This document shows positions 1 to 5,303 of a stretch of 12,683 bases of DNA, in pieces; the stretch's first letter is position 1; each line of letters starts with the position of its first letter. The position numbers and the translations under genes are program-made. This DNA is from JANXQE01 sp035651635 (GTDB lineage: Bacteria > Verrucomicrobiota > Verrucomicrobiia > Limisphaerales > UBA8199): positions 1 through 12,683 of the forward strand of contig DASRFK010000023.1 in NCBI GenBank assembly GCA_035651635.1. The letters run 5' to 3'. The notes below the pieces were generated by a model, which saw only the letters and a program-made list of their open reading frames with translations, did not search any database and was not told the origin of the DNA.

Positions 1-105
1 ATGCGCCATCGCCGACTCGTACGGGACTACGAGCGTACCGAAGCCAGTGCCGAATCCTGGATCCACCTGGTGATGATTCGCATTCAACTCCGTCGCCTCG
101 CGTGA
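1..105 (+). CDS. IS5-family transposase, C-terminal fragment (runs in from the left edge)
   Basis: Frame 1 is open from the first base and ends at TGA 103-105, giving 34 residues that include RRLVRDYERTEASAESW and then IHLVMIRIQLRRLA. The pattern RRLVRDYE.T...AE..I.L.MIR..LRRL is the usual C-terminal end of IS5-family DDE transposases. It falls after the catalytic core, close to or after the last catalytic glutamate. The ATG at base 1 is most likely internal, because the catalytic domain must lie upstream of the window. The fragment is too short to say whether the full gene is intact. The IS end 33 bp downstream supports the reading. Confidence 0.75.
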   Translation: MRHRRLVRDYERTEASAESWIHLVMIRIQLRRLA

Positions 106-138
106 TTTCGCTCGCTCCATGCTTTTTCAGACACGCTC
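1..138 (+). mobile_element. Right end of an IS5-family-like insertion sequence (partial)
   Basis: The left edge of the window holds the last codons of a transposase followed by 33 bp of non-coding DNA. That DNA ends in GCTTTTTCAGACACGCTC (121-138), which read inward is GAGCGTGTCTGAAAAAGC. Ends beginning GAGC/GAGCGTGT with a following A-run are common among IS5-family elements. A TTA follows directly at 139-141, which fits the 3-bp TNA target duplication known for one IS5 subgroup. The left end and left target copy lie outside the window, so the IS boundary is inferred from the transposase tail plus the similarity of this end to the neighbouring MITE-like element. Confidence 0.65.
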
Positions 139-141
139 TTA

Positions 142-262
142 GAGCGCGTTTTAAAAATACCGACCCGGGCGTGGGAGTATGGGCTCGGAGTCCCGCCTTT
201 AGGCGGCCCGGCGTCAAAACCGCCCCAAGGCGGGACTCCAAACCGAATTCTAAAACACGCTC
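142..262. repeat. MITE-like element with TTA target duplication and long internal hairpin
   Basis: This is a 121-bp non-coding element with terminal inverted repeats. The left end reads GAGCGCGTTTTAAAA (142-156) and the right end read inward is GAGCGTGTTTTAGAA (262-248), matching at 13 of 15 positions. TTA lies immediately outside both ends (139-141 and 263-265), consistent with a 3-bp target duplication. Inside, 187-206 and 220-239 form a second, near-perfect inverted repeat (18 of 20) around GGAGTCCCGCC, able to fold into a long hairpin with a 13-nt loop. The ends resemble the adjacent IS end (GAGCGTGTCTGAAAAA), so a related IS5-type transposase could have mobilised it in trans; that last step is inference. 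Confidence 0.7.
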
Positions 263-265
263 TTA

Positions 266-535
266 GGTACGGTAACAAGTAACTCAAGACAAATGAGCCT
301 CTTGATGTCATCTTCGTTTTCGTAACGACACTGACCCTCACCGCGAAGCGCGTCGGAATAAAACGGTTGGTCGGAATAAAACGGTTGTTTTCGTAGGTCA
401 AAGTCTGACAAGAACCCCAGGGAGGGCTTGAATTCCAGCGAGATGCATCAGCAGTCCCGCCCGCCGTCACGTATTCTTTATGGGCGACTCCGAATTCGAA
501 GATTGATCGGCTTATACGTCTGATAAAATCGAGAG
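266..535. other. Non-coding stretch upstream of the prepilin-like gene
   Basis: Together with the IS end and MITE-like element this forms about 430 bp without a convincing gene (106-535). Apart from the 18-bp tandem duplication I see nothing structured here. The minus-strand open frames crossing it run through the repeat elements and show no recognisable protein. No convincing -35/-10 pair precedes position 536; TTATAC (512-517) and TAAAAT (523-528) are weak -10-like strings with no good partner. Confidence 0.5.
353..388. repeat. 18-bp tandem duplication, two copies
   Basis: The unit TCGGAATAAAACGGTTGG (353-370) is followed directly by TCGGAATAAAACGGTTGT (371-388), differing only in the last base. 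It lies in non-coding DNA between the MITE-like element and the prepilin-like gene. It looks like a recent replication-slippage duplication. No function is visible. Confidence 0.85.
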
Positions 536-1372
536 ATGTCAAAGAAAAGCCGCGCTGGAAAGCGCACCTGCAACGGGACGGATGCATTCACTCTAATTGA
601 GTTGTTAGTGGTCATCGCCATTATCGCCATTCTAGCAGCGATGTTGTTACCGGCATTGGCCAAGTCCAAGACCAAAGCCCAGGGAATCAGCTGCCTGAAC
701 AACGGACGGCAAATGATGCTGGCTTGGCGTATGTACGTGGATGATAACCAGGAACGCCTGCCCGAAGCCTACGGCCCAGAGCCCTGGGTCGAGGGCAATC
801 TGGATTTCAATGGAGCCAATCGCAGCAACTGGGACGTTAACCAAGACCTCGCCAGGAGCCCCTTGTGGCAATACTGCGGAAAGAACGCGAAGGTATGGAG
901 GTGCCCTTCGGACCCGAGCACCGTGCAGTACAACGGTGTGTCCTATCCGCGCGTGCGGAGCATCTCGATGAACTCATGGTTTAATTCCAGCGACACACAC
1001 TGGTTTGGCGAAGGATTCCGTATTTACCAGAAGATGAGCGATCTTACCGACCCCGGCCCAGCGCACACGTTTGCTTTCGTAGACGAACGCGAGGACAGCA
1101 TCAACGACGGCGAGTTCTGCGTCGGTATGTTTGGTTACCCGGATGCTCCGAATGAATGGAAACTGGTTGATTTCCCTGCAAGCTATCATAACCGAGCCGC
1201 CGGACTCTCTTTTGCCGACGGACACTCTGAAATCAAGAAATGGATGGACCCGCGCACGTGCCCCTCAATCAAGAGCGCGGCCGATTTGCCGCTCAACGTT
1301 TTGACCCCGGGCAACCCGGATGCTTTCTGGATGATGGACCGATCGACGCGAAGAATCGTTTGGTTTAACTGA
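536..1372 (+). CDS. Prepilin-type cleavage domain / H-x9-DG protein (type II secretion pseudopilin-like)
   Basis: This 278-residue protein has a short basic leader (residues 1-17), then FTLIELLVV (from F18) and a hydrophobic helix to about residue 42. That is the class III signal and N-terminal helix of type IV pilins and type II secretion pseudopilins, with the conserved Glu at +5 (E22). The residue before the cleavage site is Ala17 rather than the usual Gly. The rest is a soluble periplasmic or surface domain ending in the H-x9-DG motif (H218, D228-G229), typical of a family greatly expanded in Planctomycetes and Verrucomicrobia. It would be processed by a prepilin peptidase and anchored in or exported through the inner membrane. 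The substrate or role of the globular domain is unknown. It stands alone, with no secretion genes nearby, as is usual for these paralogues. No clear Shine-Dalgarno precedes the ATG; GAGAG abuts it. Confidence 0.88.
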   Translation: MSKKSRAGKRTCNGTDAFTLIELLVVIAIIAILAAMLLPALAKSKTKAQGISCLNNGRQMMLAWRMYVDDNQERLPEAYGPEPWVEGNLDFNGANRSNWDVNQDLARSPLWQYCGKNAKVWRCPSDPSTVQYNGVSYPRVRSISMNSWFNSSDTHWFGEGFRIYQKMSDLTDPGPAHTFAFVDEREDSINDGEFCVGMFGYPDAPNEWKLVDFPASYHNRAAGLSFADGHSEIKKWMDPRTCPSIKSAADLPLNVLTPGNPDAFWMMDRSTRRIVWFN

Positions 1373-1456
1373 TCGTCAAACGAGTGTTAGAATCTCATTT
1401 CGGGATCAGTCCGCTTGCATTTTGGTTAGGCCTTTATTTCTGATAGGCAGGAAGAC

Positions 1457-1486
1457 AAAAGAGCCGGATTCCTCCGGCTCTTTTTT
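1457..1486. terminator. Bidirectional intrinsic terminator between the pilin-like gene and nrdJ
   Basis: An 8-bp perfect stem GAGCCGGA (1461-1468) / TCCGGCTC (1473-1480) with a TTCC loop is followed on the + strand by six T (1481-1486) and preceded by AAAA (1457-1460). It is therefore U-tailed in both directions. It sits in the 136-bp gap between two convergent genes, 88 bp after the stop of the + gene and 22 bp after the stop of nrdJ, so it can serve both. Confidence 0.9.
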
Positions 1487-1508
1487 ATGTAGAAGCAGGT
1501 AAAAGTTC

Positions 1509-4500
1509 CTAGCTACATCCCAAACTTTCGCCGCAGTTGAGGCATTTGTAGCAGGCGCCGTTGCGGACGGCGACGTGGCCGCAGTTGGGACAGGTAGGCG
1601 CATCGGCTTGGAAATGCGCGACGGAATCGCTCAAGCTCTTGACGGTGTAGCTGCCGCTCGGTTGGGGTTTATGCCCGTTAGCGCTGCCCGGCTGCCCGCT
1701 TTTGATGTCCAGTATCTCGGTTTCTTCCGCGAGCGGCAGGTCAGGCACCGGCCGGTTTATTTTTTTTTTGAGTTCTTCGAGCAACCCAGGCATCGCCAGC
1801 TCGGGCTGATTGCGATTCGGCGAGTTCTCCTCGCGGTAGCCGGGAACGAACTGGTAGCCGAGCCACCGAAACACGTAATCCGTAATGGAGGCCGCGTTGC
1901 GGATTTCGGGGTTCCGGGTGAAGCCGGAAGGTTCAAAGCGCACATAAGCGAACTTGCGGACCAAAGCTTCGAGCGGCACGCCATATTGCAACGCCAGGCT
2001 CGTCAACGTCCCGATGCCGTCCATCAAACCGCCAATCGTGGAACCTTCCTTGGCCATGGTAATGAACAATTCGCCCGGGCTGTTATCTTCGAACAACCCG
2101 ACGGTAAGGTAACCCTCATGGCCAGCGATATCGAATTTGTGGGTTATCGCCGTGCGCGTGTCGGAAAGCCGGCGGCGCAACGGCAGGCCAATTTGGCGGC
2201 GTAACTGCGTCACCTCGGCTTCGAGTTCCTTGGTGCGCGCATCGAGGCCGGCGGGTTCGGCCGACCCCGCTTTGTCGCCGCCCTCGTTCGTGCGCTTGGT
2301 GTTCAACGGCTGCGAGCGTTTCGAACCGTCGCGATAAATGGCCACGCACTTGAGCCCCATCTTCCAGGCCTGCACGTAGGCGTCGCGGATGTCCTCGACG
2401 GTGCTTTCGTTGGGCATGTTAACGGTTTTTGAGATTGCGCCGCTGATAAACGGCTGCGCCGCCGCCATCATCTTGAGATGCGCCAGGCTTTGGATGCTGC
2501 GTTTGCCGCGATAGGCCTTGAACGCGCAATCGAACACCGGTAAGTGCTCCGGTTTCAGCCCGCTTTGAACCTTCTGTCCTCCCTCCTCGACATCTTCGAT
2601 GGTATCGAATTTTTCGATGTGGGCGGTAATCTTCTCAGTTTGCGCCGCGTCGTAACCTAAGCGACGCAAGCCCTCGGGCACGGTGCGATTGACGATCTTG
2701 AGCATACCGCCTCCGGCCAGGAGCTTGTATTTGACCAAAGCAATATCAGGCTCGACGCCGGTAGTATCGCAATCCATCAGGAAGGCGATGGTCCCGGTCG
2801 GAGCCAGGACGGTAACCTGGGCATTGCGATAACCGCTGTCGCGGCCGGATTCGAGGGCCCCATTCCAAGTGCGCCGGGCTTCTTCTTTGAGATAGTTGAA
2901 ATCCTGGCTGGGCTGGATCGTTTCGACCGCCTCGCGATGCTGACGGATCACCCCGAGCATGGATTCAACATTATCGGGCTGAAGCGGCTTGGAGACATGG
3001 GCGCAGCGGGCGTCGCGATAGCCTTTGAACGGTCCCATCACGCTGGCGATTTCCGCCGATTGCTCGTACGCGTGGCCGGTCATGATCGAGGTAATGGCGC
3101 CGGCCAACGCGCGGCCCTCCTCGGAGTCATACGGCAAACCGTAGCTCATGATCAATGAGCCGAGGTTAGCGTAGCCAAGGCCTAATGTGCGGAACAGGTG
3201 CGAGTTCTCCGCAATCGGCGCGGTGGGATAGCTGGCGTTGTCGACCAGGATTTCCTGCGCCGTAATAAACAGCCGCACGGCCGCTTTGAACCGCTCCACG
3301 TCGAACCGGCCATCCTCGCGCTTGAATTTCATCAGGTTCAGCGAGGCCAGATTGCAGGCAGTGTTATTGAGGAAAACATATTCCGAGCAAGGATTGGTCG
3401 AGTGAATGGGCTCGGTGCCTTTGCAGGTGTGCCACTTTTGAATCGCGCCGTCATACTGCAAACCCGGATCGCCGCAGGTCCAGGTGCCTTCGGCGATTTT
3501 CTTCAGGAGCGTGGCCGCGTCTTTTTTCTGAAGCGGCTTGCCCGTCATCACGGCCCGGGTCCACCACTCTTTGCCATCCTGGGCGGCTTGCATGAACTCG
3601 TCGCTGACACGCACCGACAGGTTTTCGTTCTGGTACATCACGCTGCCGTAAGCGTCGCCATTGTACGAGCCGTCATAGCCCTGCTCGATCAGCGCCCAAG
3701 CCTTCTTCTCTTCCTTTTGCTTGGCGTCGATGAACTCCTCGATATCGCCGTGCCAATCGCGCAAAGTATTCATCTTGGCCGCGCGGCGGGTTTTGCCGCC
3801 GGATTTGACCACATTGGCCACCTGGTCGTAGACCTTGAGGAAGGACAATGGCCCGCTGGGTCGCCCGCCACCGCTGAGTTTCTCTTTACTGGAACGAATC
3901 GGGGAGAGGTCAGTGCCGGTACCGGACCCGAATTTAAACAGCATGGCCTCGCTATGGGCCAGGTGCATGATCGATTCCATGTTGTCATCGACCGACTGGA
4001 TGAAACAGGCGCTGCACTGCGGGTATTCGTATTGAGTCTTGCCCCGCTCGGATTGCCTCGTGGTCCGATTGTAAAACCAGTTCCCGCGGCTCGATTGGCT
4101 GCCCACCTTGTACTGGTGATACAGGCCGACATTGAACCAAACCGGTGAATTGAAAGCGCCGTACTGGTTCAGACAGAGCCAGGTCAATTCCTGGTAAAAC
4201 ACTTCGCCGTTGGCTTTGCTGAAGTAACCGTCTTTTATGCCCCAATCGGCAATCGTACGGCAAATCCGGTGAATCAATTGCCGAACCGAGGTCTCGCGTT
4301 CTGAAGTCCCCTGCTCCCCGTAAAAATATTTTGAAACCACGACCTTTGTCGCCAGCAACGACCACGATTTCGGCACCTCGACGTTCTCCTGCTTGAAAAT
4401 CACCTTGCCGGCATCGTCCGTAATCTCCGCGGTTCGCCGTTCCCATTCAATCTGGTCGAAGGGATTAATCTTCGCATCGCTAAAGACTCGTTCCAGCGCC

Positions 4501-4619
4501 AGGGAAGCACTTTTCGAAGCTTCGCTGCGCCGTGACGCGCTCTTGCCGGTTAAGCCCGAGTTGCGACGCCGATTCTGTTGGGTAGGTGCGGACACGACTT
4601 CGTCAGTAGCATCAATCAT
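1509..4619 (-). CDS. nrdJ: Adenosylcobalamin-dependent (class II) ribonucleotide reductase
   Basis: This 1036-residue enzyme reduces ribonucleotides to deoxyribonucleotides in the cytoplasm, using adenosylcobalamin to make the thiyl radical; it works with or without oxygen. Visible signatures: YPQCSACF (C205 the likely redox Cys), FGSGTGTDLSPIR (230-242), the active-site motif NPCSE (409-413; radical Cys411, Glu413) with partner Cys422 eleven residues on, and APTGTIAFL (606-614) for phosphate binding. A TSCPD domain covers about 822-925. A Cys-rich tail (C1010, C1013, C1023, C1026, C1029, C1035) would shuttle electrons from thioredoxin to the active site. Length and domain order fit long-form NrdJ; no ATP-cone is visible at the N-terminus, where residues 1-48 are polar and low-complexity. 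The start is fixed by AAGGA six bases upstream of the ATG. Oddity: an A10 run encodes K951-K953 between TSCPD and tail. It is a single-gene unit flanked by a terminator and its own promoter region. Confidence 0.97.
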   Translation of the reverse strand: MIDATDEVVSAPTQQNRRRNSGLTGKSASRRSEASKSASLALERVFSDAKINPFDQIEWERRTAEITDDAGKVIFKQENVEVPKSWSLLATKVVVSKYFYGEQGTSERETSVRQLIHRICRTIADWGIKDGYFSKANGEVFYQELTWLCLNQYGAFNSPVWFNVGLYHQYKVGSQSSRGNWFYNRTTRQSERGKTQYEYPQCSACFIQSVDDNMESIMHLAHSEAMLFKFGSGTGTDLSPIRSSKEKLSGGGRPSGPLSFLKVYDQVANVVKSGGKTRRAAKMNTLRDWHGDIEEFIDAKQKEEKKAWALIEQGYDGSYNGDAYGSVMYQNENLSVRVSDEFMQAAQDGKEWWTRAVMTGKPLQKKDAATLLKKIAEGTWTCGDPGLQYDGAIQKWHTCKGTEPIHSTNPCSEYVFLNNTACNLASLNLMKFKREDGRFDVERFKAAVRLFITAQEILVDNASYPTAPIAENSHLFRTLGLGYANLGSLIMSYGLPYDSEEGRALAGAITSIMTGHAYEQSAEIASVMGPFKGYRDARCAHVSKPLQPDNVESMLGVIRQHREAVETIQPSQDFNYLKEEARRTWNGALESGRDSGYRNAQVTVLAPTGTIAFLMDCDTTGVEPDIALVKYKLLAGGGMLKIVNRTVPEGLRRLGYDAAQTEKITAHIEKFDTIEDVEEGGQKVQSGLKPEHLPVFDCAFKAYRGKRSIQSLAHLKMMAAAQPFISGAISKTVNMPNESTVEDIRDAYVQAWKMGLKCVAIYRDGSKRSQPLNTKRTNEGGDKAGSAEPAGLDARTKELEAEVTQLRRQIGLPLRRRLSDTRTAITHKFDIAGHEGYLTVGLFEDNSPGELFITMAKEGSTIGGLMDGIGTLTSLALQYGVPLEALVRKFAYVRFEPSGFTRNPEIRNAASITDYVFRWLGYQFVPGYREENSPNRNQPELAMPGLLEELKKKINRPVPDLPLAEETEILDIKSGQPGSANGHKPQPSGSYTVKSLSDSVAHFQADAPTCPNCGHVAVRNGACYKCLNCGESLGCS

Positions 4620-4625
4620 TGTTAA

Positions 4626-4630
4626 TCCTT
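4626..4630 (-). promoter_or_regulatory. Shine-Dalgarno of nrdJ
   Basis: Read on the minus strand, AAAAAGGATTAACAATG places AAGGA six bases before the ATG at 4619. It is the clearest ribosome binding site in the window and supports the chosen nrdJ start. Confidence 0.8.
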
Positions 4631-4731
4631 TTTGCTGGTTTTTTCGACAACAACTCTGCGCTGACCGACCTTCAACGGAGGCTAAATGCCGAAAGGTATT
4701 GCGTTGCTGCTAAATATAGGTTTTGAAACGG

Positions 4732-4754
4732 CTGGGCCTCACGGAGAGGCCCAG
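4732..4754 (-). other. Perfect 9-bp hairpin in the nrdJ leader
   Basis: CTGGGCCTC (4732-4740) pairs exactly with GAGGCCCAG (4746-4754) across a 5-nt loop. If nrdJ starts near 4776, as the candidate promoter suggests, this lies about 20-45 nt into its transcript. No T-run follows on either strand, so it is not an ordinary intrinsic terminator. It may stabilise the mRNA or act as a cis-regulatory element; it could also mark a dispersed repeat. Confidence 0.6.
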
Positions 4755-4757
4755 ATA

Positions 4758-4773
4758 ACCCCATTAGTAGGGG
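4758..4773. promoter_or_regulatory. Putative NrdR box, second copy
   Basis: The minus strand reads CCCCTACTAATGGGGT, sharing CC.C.........GGGGT with the first box and matching the NrdR consensus at about 9 of 16 positions. Taken alone it is weak. The support is its spacing: it starts 32 bp from the other box, leaving 16 bp between them, which is the usual tandem arrangement (three helical turns) of NrdR boxes. It would overlap the predicted transcription start of nrdJ. Confidence 0.4.
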
Positions 4774-4782
4774 AATGACGCG

Positions 4783-4810
4783 ATGATACACCCCACATAT
4801 GGTGGAGCAA
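4783..4810 (-). promoter_or_regulatory. nrdJ: Candidate sigma70-type promoter of nrdJ
   Basis: On the minus strand, TTGCTC (4810-4805) and TATCAT (4788-4783) are separated by 16 bp. The -10 matches the consensus at 5 of 6 positions, the -35 only at 3 of 6. Transcription would begin near 4776 and give a leader of about 155 nt. The placement of the two palindromic boxes, one in the spacer and one over the predicted start, makes this choice more plausible than sequence alone does. Confidence 0.45.
4790..4805. promoter_or_regulatory. Putative NrdR box, promoter-proximal copy
   Basis: The minus strand reads CCACCATATGTGGGGT, agreeing at 11 of 16 positions with the published NrdR-box consensus acaCwAtATaTwGtgt and showing its dyad symmetry around CCAyATATGkGG. 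It fills the spacer between the candidate -35 and -10 of nrdJ, where a bound repressor would block RNA polymerase. NrdR is the near-universal ATP/dATP-sensing repressor of bacterial ribonucleotide reductase genes; its own gene is not in this window. Confidence 0.5.
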
Positions 4811-4878
4811 GAAAATTCTCCAAAAATTTACGCAAACGTTAATGTCTCCGGTTTTTCTGCTTCAGCGCGAGTTTCAAT

Positions 4879-4908
4879 TTGACAACTCACCCAGCCGCAC
4901 GAGCTAAT
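4879..4908 (+). promoter_or_regulatory. Candidate promoter of the LamG remnant
   Basis: A perfect TTGACA (4879-4884) is followed after 18 bp by GCTAAT (4903-4908, 4 of 6 matches to TATAAT). Transcription would start near 4915, about 20 bp before the ATG at 4935. A dyad CTAATC-CA-GATTAG (4904-4917) overlaps the -10 and could be an operator. If the promoter is real, the truncated gene may still be transcribed, straight toward der. Confidence 0.45.
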
Positions 4909-4917
4909 CCAGATTAG
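4904..4917. repeat. 14-bp dyad CTAATC-CA-GATTAG over a -10 element
   Basis: Two perfect 6-bp inverted half-sites are separated by CA. The dyad covers the candidate -10 and probable start site of the + strand promoter, a common position for a repressor operator. Only one copy was noticed in the window, and a dyad this short can arise by chance. Confidence 0.45.
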
Positions 4918-4934
4918 TCGACAGTGAACAGCTT

Positions 4935-5303
4935 ATGAAATGTCTTGTGATAGCCGGACTTCTTCTCTCCTTCCGCCTGAGCGCATCCGCGCAATACGCT
5001 CCGCCGTCCGCCGGCCTGGTCGGGTGGTGGCGAGGAGATGGTAACGGCGACGACAGCATCGGCGGACACAACGGAATCCTGGAGAACGGTATGGGCTTTA
5101 CCAATGGCCTCTTCGGGCAGGCATTTGTCGGGGCCACCAATAAGCGAGTATACATCCCGGATGACCCGGCGTTTCAATTGTCATCCTTCACGATTGGGGC
5201 GTGGGTAAATATAGCTGCGAACAGCTATTCGGTTTTCTCCCGCAATTCCAGCGAGTTCTCACCCTATGGTCTCACGGGAAACTTCGATTTGGGTCGCGCC
5301 TAA
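4935..5303 (+). pseudogene. Truncated secreted LamG / concanavalin A-like domain protein
   Basis: This 122-residue frame starts with a signal peptide (hydrophobic residues 4-15, likely cleavage after ASA at 17-19). It continues with GLVGWWRGDGNGDDSIGGHNG (from about residue 27), ...GQAFVGATNKRVYIPDD... and FTIGAWVN, the first strands of a LamG-like (concanavalin A-like) jelly-roll domain common in large secreted proteins of Verrucomicrobia. Such domains need about 150-200 residues, so roughly the second half is missing, along with any further domains. The stop TAA (5301-5303) overlaps the stop of the convergent der. The next sequence on the + strand is der coding DNA, not more LamG. I read it as a remnant left by a deletion or rearrangement ending at der; a natural short protein is less likely. 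Confidence 0.7.

Larger units (their letters stand above)
4620..4934. other. Divergent intergenic region between nrdJ and the LamG remnant
   Basis: This 315-bp non-coding stretch holds, from nrdJ outward, the nrdJ ribosome binding site, a leader of about 155 nt, a perfect hairpin (4732-4754), two palindromic boxes (4758-4773, 4790-4805), a candidate nrdJ promoter (4783-4810) and a candidate + strand promoter (4879-4908) with a palindrome. I looked for a cobalamin riboswitch, expected for a B12 enzyme, and found no B12-box-like sequence. Between about 4811 and 4878 I see only AT-rich DNA. Confidence 0.7.

Noticed and set aside
84..587. Minus-strand open frame of 167 codons across the left repeats
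   Set aside because: It crosses the IS end, the MITE-like element and the tandem duplication, and its composition is that of translated repeats.
3198..4148. Long + strand open frame (316 codons) opposite nrdJ
   Set aside because: It is antisense to highly conserved nrdJ codons and shows no recognisable protein features; a mirror frame of a GC-rich gene.
4620..4934. Cobalamin riboswitch upstream of nrdJ
   Set aside because: The gene is B12-dependent and has a structured leader, but I could not find B12-box-like conserved segments; only a simple 9-bp hairpin and palindromic boxes are present.
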